Positions 1 to 12,768 of a stretch of 64,000 nucleotides of DNA are shown here, piece after piece. The position numbers and the translations under genes were made by a program. The notes beneath the pieces were generated by a model that did not search any database, was not told the DNA's origin, and was given only the letters and a program-made list of their open reading frames with translations. Each line of letters opens with the position of its first letter. Within the stretch, counting starts at the first letter, position 1. The stretch is from Obelidium mucronatum (Eukaryota; Chytridiomycota; Chytridiomycetes; Chytridiales; Chytriomycetaceae): NCBI GenBank assembly GCA_025765595.1, contig JAIVFH010000040.1:62001-126000 (forward strand). Reading direction: 5' to 3'.

Positions 1-235
1 TGAAGAATGAAACCAAACTGATAGTTCAATGTTTGAAGCTGCGAAGCTGCTTGTTTCGTTTTCGTCGAAGGAAGTCGACATTCAAGTCCCAGAGTTGGTA
101 CAAAACTCACTGAACTTTTTTCACCCGACATTATGAATTTAAGAGCATGTGGGCCAGCACTTCCGTTATTTCCAAGCTACATTTTCACCTTGTCTATAGT
201 TTATTTAACTTCGTCTTGTTTCATAATGAGAGACA
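1..235. other. no recognisable gene
   Basis: I see no conserved coding sequence or RNA gene here. It lies just downstream of the stop codon of the minus-strand Atg22-like gene and may hold its 3' UTR and terminator. Confidence 0.4.
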
Positions 236-2153
236 TCAAACTTGAACACCGCCATTCTTCTTTGCCTCCTCCCTCTCTCTCTCCAAAGCTCCAAATACCT
301 TCCCTTCTTCGACTCCGGCAACCACGTCCACACGCGAAAACAAAAACATTCCCAAACCGAATTGAGCGGCCAAGAAAACGAATTGCCAAGATTTGTTGGC
401 TCCAGAGGTACCAATGGCAGCAACGACCAATGGACCCACCCAAGCCGAACCCTTGTCGACAATTTCATACAAACTAAAGAATTTGGACTCATGGCCAGAA
501 GGAAGCAATTGAGCAAACAGAGAACGACATGTACTTTGAGTGGCCCCCAAGATAAGTCCATGCAATGTTGCAGCAATGAACAATTCAATCTTTGTCTTGT
601 ATCCGATTCCCATATTGGTAAATCCTAGACATCCCCAGAGAACAACAACAGTGTAGATGGTGTTGTGAACGAGTAAAAGCCGCTTGGAAGAAATCCCGAA
701 TCGTGTCTGGAGCTTATTCCATGCCCAAGAACCAAACAACGCAAGAATCGGAACTTCGGCCGCCAGAATCAAAATTTCAGTTGAAGAAAAGCCCTAAAAG
801 TTTTTGAACTAAGTAAGTGCAAGGCTTAGGCCCAGGACAAACACCCACAAGTTGCTCTTTCGCCCACAAAACAGTTGCGGCAATCAAAGTCATCAAGCCG
901 TCAGAATAGCAGAACCAGCCAAGCAGAAACAAAAACAAATTCTTGAGCTGTCGAGCTTGATAGATGGCACTGCATACTATAAATCGTAGGCAATACTTTC
1001 AGTCGAATGCACAGCAAAATCGAGAAAGAAACCGCAAACCCACCCTTCTTGGTTGAAAATAAAACCACATTTTCTCCTTCTGGAAATGCTGGTCCTGGTC
1101 TGTCTCTCATTCCCCTGGCGGCAATGACAACTCCCACCAACCAAATAATGCCACCAATACCAACTCCCGCATGGTAAGCATAATCAGCCGGGAAACTAGA
1201 TGGAACCGGCAATACAAAAGCCAAACCAACGATAATCACAAGCAACACAAGAGTTCCTGCATACATGTACACAAACGAAATACTGGAGATGTAGTTTGTA
1301 ACTTCATCCAATTTAAGCAAAAGAGACTCGCGGGTTGCATTTGGGTCTTTGGCAGCAGCCAAGAAAGTCGGGTGGTTTCTTGCCAAAGGAGGAATGAAAG
1401 CGTAATTGAAGACCCAAGTTGATCCCAATGAAACACCAGCCACGATTGTCAGAATGGCAGCCATCCAATAGCTTCCTTTTTGGACAATAGCCAAAAAGAG
1501 AATGCAAGCTACAGATCCCAAGAGAGAGAATCCAAGCATAAACTTTTTTCTGTATGGGCCGTGATCAGCAATCGAGCCGAGGCCAATGAACAGAACAAGC
1601 TGGAGAATGGTGGAAACAACGACAGTCATGAAGTAGAATGAAGACACATCCATCTAATGGGAGAGGGGATTTGGCGTTAGAGAGGCTTGTGCCACCGCAG
1701 CCGGTGTTGATGAACTGACCCATCCACTGCCGACCGGAACAACACACGAATATCCCGAAATGCTTGTATCACACGCAACACTGTGATCTTCTGTCTTGAA
1801 GCCGCCAGAGGCGGCAAGGCCTTGCACAATCAAAGGAATGAAGAAACCTAAAAATAGAGCCAATTTGAGGGCATTAGGACGGCCTCAGCATAGCGCCAAC
1901 TTGGCATGGCGCCAAGACAAACCTTGACAGAAGCTGAAACAGTTACCAAATCGGTCAGCGAGTGTGGGGAAAGAGCAAGTTGAGTTTGTGTCTGATATCA
2001 GTCAATCACTGGAACCCTGCAATCCACTTACGCAATGGGGTCTGCGCATCCTCCAAAGAGGTACCAAGCTCGGAGTTCCTGAGGAGTTACTTCCGAATCA
2101 TCAATGTCCTTGAACTCATGAGAGAGAATGTGTGCATCTTCTGCTTTGGCCAT
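236..2153 (-). CDS. Atg22-like vacuolar MFS effluxer, copy 1
   Basis: This is a multi-exon membrane transporter of the Atg22 family (major facilitator superfamily), which in yeast exports amino acids from the vacuole after autophagy. The start at 2153 opens MAKAEDAHILSHEFKDIDD, matching the N-termini of the other copies in the window. Later exons give IPLIVQGLAA, GSIADHGPYRKK, FIPPLARNHPTFLAAAKD, RPGPAFPEGENV and the family hallmark GATQSTCRSLFAQLLP followed by EIVDKGSAWVGPLVVAAI. Good splice sites can be placed near 1717/1654 (donor GTCAGT), 1043 and about 835, each restoring the frame shared with the plus-strand paralogue. The acceptor of the first intron is not clear, because a palindromic GC-rich sequence sits there (1871-1915). 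No internal stop is visible in the conserved exons, so the gene is probably functional. Substrate assignment rests on family membership only. Confidence 0.85.
1871..1915. repeat. GC-rich inverted-repeat sequence in first intron of Atg22-like copy 1
   Basis: Within the AT-rich first intron is a short GC-rich stretch with overlapping inverted repeats: GCCAA/TTGGC occurs twice (GCGCCAACTTGGC and TTGGCATGGCGCCAA). It has no counterpart in the introns of the other Atg22 copies and may be a small inserted repeat. Its presence obscures the expected splice acceptor. Confidence 0.4.
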
Positions 2154-2418
2154 AATTTTTGAAGGATTTTTCTTCTGGTATGAATACAATCTCCAGCCAC
2201 AAAGCCACGATCAACAAGATCTCTCGGCTGGTCAGAAGGCTTACACCAATCAACTGGTATCGAGAAGCATGTTTACTCCTTGAAAATGTTGGTATCGGGG
2301 GCAGGAAGAAGCTGCCCAGTTTTGTAAACATTTGATTTGTCAAACAACCAAGGCACGCACGCAGGCACGTTGAGAGATGAAAGAATGAAATTTATTGTTT
2401 TTCTATGAATGATATCTT

Positions 2419-5400
2419 TTACTCAGCATCGGCCGGTTCTTTCAATAAAGAAGCCACTCTCGCCCGTGCCTCCACTGGAGATTTCAAGCTCACGAGCTCG
2501 TTCAGATCAACTTCGAATGCATCTGACATGAAGTCATCCATTTTGAAGTCGGTTTTTTCTTCTACATCAACTGCCGTTGACACGATATCTTCCGTTGCTT
2601 CTACCGTAGCAGTTGTTGTTTCTTCAGCAAGAATTTCGTCAAGGAAGTCTGATGAATCTTCCTCCTCCGCGCCATAATCACCAAGATCGAAAGTATCATC
2701 TTCAGCATCAGCTATGTCATCAACGATTGGCGCTTCCAAAGAAGAGTCAGTGACATACACTTGCTCAAGAGGATTGGTAACATCAACAGCAACTTGAACT
2801 GGTTTGGCAGAAGCCGCCTCACCGCCCAAATATTGGTCTGCCACATCGTCAATATCGTTTGAAACTCGGTCAAAAGCAATAGCTTCTATTGGCGATTTGA
2901 CGGCTACCTCAACAATAGTGGTGTCCCAATCTTTCTGGTCTGCAGTAACTTGAATATGATCAGGAGCAAGCGGTTCTCTGTTGCTCTCATTAATCCAAGC
3001 ACCTTCAGATCGAATGTTTTGGTCTAAAGATGCATCTTGCAACTGGGCCAAATCATCGACTTGAGTGATCGAAGAGGGGAGTTCTCCAACAGTTTCCTCT
3101 CCAGATATAGTTTCTTGCCTGGCAGTTTCCAGCTCACTCACAGACTCTGCGACAGTATCAATACTAATGGAGGTTACTTCCGCAACAAAAACAGGAAGTA
3201 CTGGAACTGGAGATGGGGTTCTTTCTTTTTCTTCAGCCGCGAGGTATTCATATTGTGACAGAGTCACAGATTTCGTAATCTCGACTGTTTGAGTCGGCTC
3301 AACCAAATCATGACCTGTAGCATCAGCAATATAATCTTGGAATTCAAACGCAGCAATGGCTGTGACAGCGGTGGCTGCCATAACAACAGTGGGTTCAACA
3401 ATAGTTGTAGTTGAGACTTTCGGAGCATCAGCGACATCAGCATGTGTGGCCGCCGGTGAATTGTGGTTATACGAATAGCATGTATTGGTATTGGTGGAAG
3501 TATGGTTGCACAGGAACGAATAGCATCTGACCGGCACCCTAGCAACGGTTGCTTTTTCTGCAATGGCTACAGAAGGATAGGACGGCACCAGCTGAGATTC
3601 AGCGATCTTGTGGTCAATGATATCAACTTCGCTTTTCGCTTGAGGTAAATCCTCATAATCTTGAGCGGTTGAAGGAGGAATGGCGTATGCTTCGGCGAAT
3701 GCTAATTCAGCCGGAGAATCATTCTTAGAGATTTCAGTCAAGGTATCAGAAACGAAAACGGCGGAGGAGGAGTGAATAGCCGTGTTTTCTGTCAAAGCAG
3801 AAGAAACGGATTCCAAAAACTCGGATTTCGGTTCATGGAAATCAGCCACAATATACTCGGCATTGACATCTTCATCTTTGGGAAGTGCATCTTCTAAACT
3901 AGCACCTTCATTGACAGCATCAACAGCAGATTTTTCTGTAGGCGCAGGACTTGGTTCATTTTGAACTTCGAATTTGTGAGCAGCTGCAAAAGACAATAAC
4001 TTGGCAGATGGCGCCAAGTGAATACCATCCACCGTCGAAATTACTGTAGCTGACGTCTTCGGGGCCAACTCAGCTGGCTCGTTCACTACAGCAAAAACGC
4101 TTGGTGGGTTATGATTGTAGGAGTAGCAAACGTTGGTATTGGCCGATGAGTGGTTGCACAGGAAGGAGTAACAAACAGGTGGTGGCAGAATCGGAATCTC
4201 TTCTGGAACGATCAAGTCCGCTCCAACTGCTTTCCTGTCCTTGGCATCCGTCAAAATGTAACCGTCAGCATGGATTGACTCAAAAGTGGTATCATGCTTC
4301 TCAAATTCAGTCACAGCGATTCCATTTTGAACGGAAGTGATTCGATTTTCCTGGTCTTCAACTTCAATTGAGGCCACTTCAATTGTTTTTCTGTCTTTGA
4401 CATCCGCAGGAAGGTCGTCATAAGGGATTGAATCAATGACAATGTCTTGACTCTTCACTTCAGCCCCAGCGCTTTGAACAGAAGGGATAACCAGATTTTC
4501 CTGTTCTTCGACAGTCACCAAGTCTACTTCAACAATTTCCCCGTCTTTGAGATCAGAAGAAATGTAGTCAGCAGAGTCGGTTGGCTCAATGATAGTATCG
4601 GCAAACGTCAACTCGGCCAGATTGCTACCATTTTGAACATAAGATGTGTCTCCAATTTGCAGCTCCTCGACAGCCGCGTTGGACTTGATCGTGGCAGCTC
4701 GATCCACTGCTTCAATCTCAGAAACCTCATCCACATCTTCCATGGCTATGTCATATGTTTCCGCATTTTCCGCAATCGCAAACTGCTGTTCAACAGAAGC
4801 AGGAACGAGGCTGTCCACATCCTCATAGTTGGACGCAGAAGGGATGACTGAAAGATCATCAAATTCTCCTCGCTCATCTTCACTGAGCTCATTCTCTTCT
4901 TGATACAATTCTCCTTCCAGCGGTTCAAGTTCTTCCGGTTGGTCAAATGTCGCAGCAACAGATTTGGGCTCTCCTTTGACCATTTTCGCAATGCTTTCCT
5001 TTACATTTCTTTCAAACTCGACTCGCAAAGCACGGTTTTCGCGTTCTTTGGCTTGAACGGCCATTAACCGCTCTTCTTCCTCTTCCAAAAGACGAGCTTC
5101 CTCATTCGCCTTAGCCCTTACAGCACTGGAAGTAATAAAAAAAAGATGAAACAAAACGTCAATGAAGCTAAAATACAATGTTTAAACAAAAAAATCTACT
5201 ACTCACGCCATTTCACGTTGGATATCTTCAAACGAGGGTGGAACTCCTGGCGCACGAACAGCACCAACTTCACCCGCGCCAGTACTCCCAAGAAGGGCAC
5301 CCAAACTTTTAGGCAGAATAGACAAACGAGATGTCAAGGCAGTCATTTTGGGTGCTTCCATCATTGGGCTCTTGGGAGCTTCAACAACGTCAACAGTGTG

Positions 5401-6362
5401 ACGGTCCACCACAGGTGCCTCATCAACATACTCGCTAGAGGCCTTCAAAAGAGCGGCCTTCAATTCCGGAACACTGGCAGAGACAGAGACTCGTTCAGAG
5501 ATGACGGTGTTTAGAATACTTGATCGTCGACGATGACGAGCTTCAAAGTCCTTGAACTTTGCAGAAATCATGTCGAAGGCACCCTTGAGATCTGCAGGAG
5601 GTTTGTAGTAAGGAGTATACAAGCTTGGATCCACTGGGACAAACTATAGCAAACATAAAAAATGAACTCAGTGACAAACAAACACCAACGCAAGATACAT
5701 ACGTGAACAGAGCCCAGCTTGAAAATTTCACCATCTCCCGGAACCCTCTTTAAATCAACATAGCAAGTGTTGATATTACAAAGAGTCTTCAAATATCCCA
5801 GTCTCAAAGAAACACGCCCCATTCCAGCAAGTTGCTTTTGCTCTTCAACGGGGAAGAATCTAGTGAATCCACGAACAACTTCCAATTCTGGATCCACCGA
5901 ATTTCTATAGTCCTGCACTTCAGTGATTCCACATACGAATTTCAAGTGAAGCCCTCCATTCATGCTCACACGCAAAGAGCTCACGATTTCCGGAATTTCC
6001 ATGTCGCAAATAACTTCAAAATGTACCACGCGGAAGCCCCGAGTCTAAACGAAGTAATCCAACATGACCATGAGAACCAGATCCAGTTGTGAACTGCCAT
6101 GAATCCGATGATCGCGAATTCAATTCAACACGGTTTTGAGTCAACTGGGCCTGGATTTTCGTATCCCACGGCAGTAAGAGAGAATCCTTCCAAATCTTGA
6201 GGTTCCAAGTCAAGGCCCGCAGTGGCGATGGGGTGAAAGTCTTCACCATCGCCAGTGGATGCAATCATGTTGGAGATTTTAGACGCAGAGGAAGTCAACA
6301 CATTCTTCAATGCTCCCAAACGCGTTTTGTTGGACGCCGCTGCTTTCGACGAGGGCCACTAT
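2419..6362 (-). CDS. large acidic coiled-coil protein, possibly the C-terminal part of the NACHT-WD40 gene
   Basis: I do not recognise this protein. Three coding blocks are visible: 6362-5710 (several exons, including CDMEIPEIVSSLRVSMNGG and GYLKTLCNINTCYVDLKRVP), 5634-5209, and a long last exon of about 900 codons ending at 2419. After the intron near 5127-5208 comes a glutamate/arginine-rich coiled coil (ANEEARLLEEEEERLMAVQA), then a very acidic region with many VEV/EAT/TEI repeats. Two copies of a cysteine-, asparagine- and histidine-rich motif interrupt it (CYSFLCNHSSANTN and CYSFLCNHTSTNTN, at about 4110-4175 and 3465-3535). The first exon has no clear ATG. An acceptor (GCAG near 6340) joins in frame to a donor after LTVVNLHWK of the WD40 block, so one fused gene is plausible. 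The region 6125-6060 has competing frames and may hold a further intron or an indel. Confidence 0.6.
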
Positions 6363-6378
6363 TTTTTTTAAAGCATCA

Positions 6379-9300
6379 TCAGAATTCACACATACTTGTC
6401 AAAACAACACGTAGCAGCCACAAACCTTTCCAGTGCAAATTAACGACAGTCAAAGAGCCATACACATCAACAGCGCTCAACTGCCGCGCTCCAGAAACAA
6501 ACGACGCAACCTTCAACGGAGGGGAAATCATCCACAAATCATGTATCCAAATCAACTCCCCAGAATCAGCACCATGAACCGTCACTCTCTTATCTTCACA
6601 AAGAGATACCACAGCACCATCATCTGAAGACCAACCAATGGCAAGAACCGCAATGTTTGAAAAAGACCGGTCAGGATGCGTAAGCAACGCCCTACGTGTC
6701 TTTGGGTCAAGGTACCAGATATTCACTGCTCCATCCGGCTCTCCCGTCGCCAACACTTGATCACTGTGATTCGAAAAGGCAATCACAGTAGATCGCACCA
6801 TGCTCTGATCAAACATTCCATTCATTGACCAAACACTGGATGAAGACCGTCTCAGTCCATTATAGGAACCTCTATCACTCCCCCCATTTGCGATATCAGG
6901 CATATTCCCCGGCGCCACAAGAACCTTAACCGAAGAAAGACCAGTCGAAACACCATCCCAAATCGCAACCGTCTTGTTATCAACAACAACAGCAACAGCC
7001 TTACTTCCCCGCAATCCCAAATGCAGGAACCAAAGGCCGAGATACGTACCAAACTTGAGTGGAATCGACTTGACTGCAGATATATCCTCTGCCTGAACTG
7101 ACCAGTCCCACATGCAGACGGATCCATCTTCGTGACCAGTCAGAAACGTCAGATTGTCCACAGGCGCGCCATTCACAGTTTGAGGCTGCCCACTGGCGTT
7201 TCCATTGGATCGAACAAAACTAATGCACGTTGGGGATGATATTTTGGGATCCCGGCATAGATTATACGTGGCCAAAAGCCCATCTTCCACCTTCTTGCTA
7301 CCCCAAAGCCCTTTAATCCATCCTCGAACATCAGCCGAAATGCTATCATTGTAGAGAATCGAAAGGAACCCTTGATCAGTAACAACAACCGTAAAAGGCT
7401 TTGTCGGGATGACTATCAATCCCCACCACAACATCCCTAAAGAACGCTGGCTTCGGGTACGAGAATTTATCCGGCGCATTTTCCATCGACATGTCGTAAC
7501 ATCGGACTTTCGCCTTCCCCCGCGAATCCGACAAGGAAACGTCTGTCCAATTCTCAGTCAACGCCCATCCAATACTTGTCGACGCGCTGCTCATGATGGG
7601 ACTCAAATTCTGCGCCAACGCCGGCAATACAGAGTAGTATCGCGTTGTTGAATGGTCTCCCAAGTCATTCAACGCCCATACTTGCGTCTGCCCACCCTCG
7701 CCGTCAGTCAAGACTGTCATTCTGTTCCTGCTGAACAGGCATGTCGGCTGATCCACGTCAGAACCAAGAATCGTTCCCATATGGACATAGACCAATAACT
7801 CTGTACGTCTCCTTTGCAGGATCGATTGCTTCTGTAAGCCCCAAAATGTGGATAACTTTTCCTTCTTGAGGGACAATAGCAATGCGAGTTCCATCGGCAG
7901 AGAGAGACACGTATCGAACAGTGTCGATTTCGATATCAACTTTCGCAACCGCCTTCTTTGCACGAAAGTCAATCAGCGTGTACCCAGTTCCTTCATCTGT
8001 AGCGACCAACACGTATGTGGATTTATGAGCTAAAGCGAACCGAGCACAACCATCAGCAGGTGGGTCACTGTGTGACTTTGTGGCTATTCAACCCCCAAAA
8101 AAAAAGATGAGTCCTTGACCAACTCTTAAAACTCAAAACGTAAAAAAAAAAAAGGGCGGACACTCACGAATATACTGCAAAAACAATCCACTTTCAGCAT
8201 CCGAAGCCAATTCATCCACATCCAGTAAAATAAACAACTCCCGATACTCATCCCAGAATCCAATATTCGAAAACGACCAACAAATCGGCTGTCGCGGATA
8301 CTGACTTTTAATGACCCTCAAAAGCGAATAAGAGTGGGCGTCCCAAAGAACAATCCGCCCTGGCTCGCTTCCATCAGATGCCGGTTACGATGCATCCGTC
8401 GTCTTTTGTCCATGCCATCGCCGTGATCAAGGTCTCCTTCAGCTAAAGTCGGATCCACACCTTGTCCCAACGTCGACATGTTGCTCGTGTTCAAAAACAA
8501 AACAGTCCGCTGATGCAATAGCAATGGATTTCCCACTCCGTGAAAACACACAAACTAAAGGCATTACCCTCTTCCACGTCAGTCACATCCCAATACAGCC
8601 GTTCCCATCAATCGCCCTCGTTCTTCAGGAAGCACCGACAAGTTGCTTTTGAAGTTGACTTCAAACAAACTCAACGCACTCGCTCCATCACTGTTCCTGA
8701 TTCCAGTCACTGCCACAATGTTGGCAAAGGTGTCACGACAAGTGATTGTCAACTCTTGTGTGGGCTCGTCGGCGCGGAGAAGTGCAACAGGCTCTCCCCG
8801 CGAGGTTGGTCTGTTGATCCACTCGGCCCAATTCAAATCTGGCGCCCGTGATCGAATCCAAGACCGTACGTCAGCCAGATACCAACGAGGAAGTGTACAA
8901 GTTGGCAGCCAACGGAATCAATTGGCGTGGCGTTTTGGAAAGCATATTGTAATTGATGATCAGGAAGCGATAGTCTGTTATTCCAAGTTAAAACTTTCAC
9001 AAGGCTCAACCAAAAACAAAAAAAAAAAAAAGAAGAAGAGAGGATAACAACTCACACTCCGTCAGCTGGGCACTGTATATACTGGATTCCAAGTTCTCCA
9101 AAGCAAACTTGAAACACTCCAAGACTTCATCCAAAAGCCCAGCATCAATTGCAGGCCCCTAGAAATGAAATATTCTGCAACGGTCTTCACGGCTTCGGTT
9201 GTCCCAGAAACACTTGAATTCAGCAAGTGCCACACAACCGAGGATATACGCCGTTCATTCGGTCTCCCTGCAATCAAAAGTGTTTGATTGAAACCATAGG

Positions 9301-12300
9301 TTTTGCGAACAACAGTTTTCGTTGCAGTTGTGCTGGTTCCATTAGAATTGGTTGTGACAGTGGTTACTGGTTCTTTGGCCTTCTTGTCGCACCAATAGCT
9401 GGCAAGGCTTCGATGAACGCTGGTTACATGTTCTTTCTCGTACAAATATCGTTCAATAACAACGCTCTTGAAAATTGAACTCGACCTGATGATAAAGTTA
9501 AATTCAACCAAAAACCACCCCCCCCTGTTTTCGAATTCAAACCAACCAAAACAATGCCTCAACACCATGGACTTTCTTTGTCAAAACACAAACACGCAGC
9601 TCGTATATTATTCTTTCCACCAGGACAACGTTAATTCTGCGAATAGCCGGCTCTTGATTCTAAACAAAAAGAAAAAGAAAAATAAAGCAGCCATGCATCA
9701 GCATCATGAAATAAGACCAAGTACGCACGTGCCACCCCCCGTTCTTCAATACCTTAAAAATTCATCCAGAACCTCCCAATCCAAACTCAAAACATCACTC
9801 AGCTCACCCAAACTCAAACCATTTCTAGCAATCGCAAGATAACTACACAATCTCGACACAAGTGTCGCCCCATACTGTTTCTCCAAAACTTCCAGAAAGT
9901 CTTCAAACAATCCCACAATCGTTTCTGCCTGTACACTTCTCTTGACGACACTCAAATCAGAACTGGATGTCCACTTTAGCGCACAGAGATGCCATGCCAA
10001 TTCAATGTATAAAGGCATTCGCGAGCTTTTGGATTTGCTGCAAAAGAGGGCGGTTTGTTCGGGCGTCAGATTCCGGTTTCCCTTTTTCGAAAGTTGAGTA
10101 AAGTAGAGGTCCGCTTCTGATTCGGTCAGCACTGGAAGCTCAATGTAAATTGCGTTGGTGAGACTTGTGGCGGATGTACATCGTTCTTAGTCACAGCCGG
10201 ATACTTTGAGCACAGAGACAGGAAGAGAGACTGCTTTTTTGCTGACGGGTAGGGCCGGAAATAACAACTTTCACGTTCGGGTGGTAAGAGCACCGGTAGC
10301 CAGTCGATATTTACGGCATCATTTTCGTTAGTGAGATCGTATAAACCATCAAGTATCTATATAACAAAAAAAGCCAAATCGCTTCAGCAAAGAACTTGAA
10401 AGAAAAAAAAGCCGATCAGATTACCAAAAGAAGTGGACTTTCACTGGTGGCTAATCCCATCCCAATCCTGATTCCCAGCTTTAACCCAGCCATCGATGTA
10501 GGAGGCCAAGATTCCAGCAAATCAAACAATTCATCTTGCAATGCCGCATCTCCAACCCCATCAAGCCCTTCCAGCTCTTCTGTGATACGGGCTCGGATAT
10601 CGTCCAGCCCATAAATATTAGCCATTTTCTGGCAAATGGATTGCAGTAAACTATGGATCCCACTGGTTGCTGCAGTTTTTCCCAACAAAACGAGAAACAA
10701 TCACAGACGATGTATCGCTTAGGGATTGAGCAAACTTGGCAAGAACCGCACTTTTTCCAATCCCACTTGAGCCATAGACAACGCAAACTGCTTCCTGCCC
10801 GTCTTCATTCACAGCAAAGTCTCGCAACTTGGCCAATATATCCTCTCTTCCGACAAACCCATCAGAAACCTTGAGAATAAATTTGCTTTCCTCGTCTGAC
10901 GTCCGCGCTGCCAGTATCAACGAGGGATGTATAATGTCTCAAAATACTTTCGGCCAAAATCCTTGCAGCGTCATCGCAAAAGGTCTTGATGTATGCAGCA
11001 TGTGCCTTTTCGGTGGCAGGATTGAATCCAGCACTCGATTCCATGTCTTTTGGGTTGACACTCCAAGGCACTGAATACGTTCGTTTGGGTTTGATTTTCG
11101 AAAGTAGGACTTTCTTGGCGGCAGCTACATCAATTTGAGTGGACGTTGTGGTGGGTGTGTCAAAATACTGGAATTCATTGATTGATGTTGTTCCGGTTGC
11201 TGGCTTAATGAATGTTCGTCTTTTTTTTGCCAAACGCATGCATTCTTAGTATTGTGGCAAGACCATAGTTTTGAAGATAAGTACATGCTACTCACTGGAA
11301 ACAAACTGATCGATCCGACGGAGATGATGAAGACTGCTACAAAAGAACCGACTTGGAAGTCCGTGCGGGAGCCATGAATAATGCGATAGGTATCGGAATC
11401 TTTCTTCAAGCTAGCATTTGACGATTCAATCAGGGCCGCACTCAATCTCAATTTCGTTGTTTCCCATAATACTTTGCGAGATTCGAGAGATGGGTAAATA
11501 GCGTCAATTGAAACAAGTGAATATTGAGGAGGATTCGTATTGGTATCCAGTTTGTACCAGGTATGAAGCAGTTCTTTGAAGTCATCGTCTTTGCAAGAGT
11601 CAACAAGAAGGATCGAATTCGAAAGCAGGGAATAGAGGTTGGAATGCAAGTGGAGCCATACTTGTCCCCTATAATCAAAGCAAGTCTAGTAGCCAGCCAC
11701 AGCAGGCAGATCTGACAAGCCTCGTACCAAGAAAACAAAAGAAGGCAGGTCCAAAAGAATGGTTGATGCATTCATCGAGAAGCCGGCGAGTACTCTGTGT
11801 GATGATAACAACAAGGGTTTGAGTGTCTCAAATTGACAACACACCAATTTACAACAACATGAAACTGCAAGAGACGCATTACCTCCAGATCGCATCAACC
11901 CATTTCCCTCCGGCATATTCCAGGTGCTTGTAAGGAAGAAGACAGTGAGAATCAGTCCAGTCTGAAAGCAAGCAACTCACAGATCCAGGGGCACAAAGTC
12001 GATGCCCAAGACTCTCGAAAAGCGGCGCAGAAACGGAAAGACGTCTTTCGCCAGCGCATTCCGTTCCCAGAGGCAGTCTGCAGCAAAGCAAAGCAAAGCA
12101 AAGCAAAGCGAGTCAGTGGCGGCGCAACTGGAAGAGAAGAGAAGCGACACGCACCGTCGCCGTTCAGCGCCACAAACAGGCGCACGCCGCCGCCGCCCGC
12201 CGCGCCGCGCTTCGCCCGCGCCGCGCTGGCCGCCGCAACCAGCGCCGAAAACACGGGCCGCGTCTCGCGCGCAGGCGCCCCATCGAACCCGCTGAACACA

Positions 12301-12422
12301 AACGCCGACGCGGCGGCCGCACTCGCCGCTGGGCCGCCGAGGAGCGACGGGTTGGGCGCCGCAGTTGACGCCGCTGAAGTCCGCGGCGACTCGTCGCTGG
12401 GCTTCGATGTTTCGTTGCCCAT
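6379..12422 (-). CDS. NACHT-WD40 NTPase (NWD/TEP1-like), with frameshifts
   Basis: Order of domains: N-terminal MGNETSKPSDESPR (a good N-myristoylation signal), an Ala/Gly-rich linker, and a DUF4062-like block with LFVALNGDDCLWERNALAKD once the intron at about 12079-12165 is removed. Next come NHSFGPAFFCFLG-GDKYG, a NACHT P-loop GSSGIGKSAVLAKFAQS (about 10770), the winged-helix-like region YLAIARNGLSLGELSDVLSL (about 9800) and YLYEKEHVTSVHRSLASYW. A C-terminal set of WD40 repeats follows (8836-6379; for example LTGHEDGSVCMWDWS, ATGEPDGAVNIWYLD). Such proteins act as STAND signalling NTPases; the target is unknown. At least five apparent single-base frameshifts are seen (about 10695 in an A-run, 8430, 8385, 7795, 7395), so it is either a decaying gene or error-prone sequence. 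Exon borders between 11650 and 11200 are not resolved. Confidence 0.7.
12082..12109. repeat. AGCAA pentanucleotide microsatellite in an intron
   Basis: About five and a half tandem AGCAA units lie in the first intron of the NACHT-WD40 gene; on the coding strand they form a CTTTG-rich polypyrimidine tract directly before the acceptor CTGCAG. Confidence 0.8.
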
Positions 12423-12768
12423 TATTCTTTGGTTCAAATTATTTATTATTTGTGATGATTCCAAGTTAAGTCATGTGTCTTTGATTTTACAAAGAATGCA
12501 ACGCATCCTTCTGCTTTCAAGTGAATTGCTTGATAAGTTGATAGTACAAGACTCTTGTCGAAACATCCTCATCACCCACTTTGGTTAGAAACCTCAAGGC
12601 CGCTTGGGCCAAACTCAAGAATTAGAGACAATTACAATAAAATGCTTATCTGATCTATCCGACTCTTCTGTAATGTTGATCCTGAATTGTGCGTGCCAGA
12701 GAATCATCGCGTGCCCTACTTTTAAAGATTTCTTACACCCAATTTCAAAACACACAAAACTGACTGAA

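Noticed and set aside
133..628. Plus-strand ORFs of 114-128 codons
   Set aside because: They lie antisense to the conserved Atg22-like C-terminal exon and have no family features.
12082..12109. CRISPR-like or telomeric repeat
   Set aside because: It is a simple AGCAA microsatellite within an intron, without spacers.
12002..12295. Plus-strand Arg/Pro/Ala-rich ORF of 97 codons
   Set aside because: It is the GC-rich antisense of the NACHT-WD40 first exons; composition explains the open frame.
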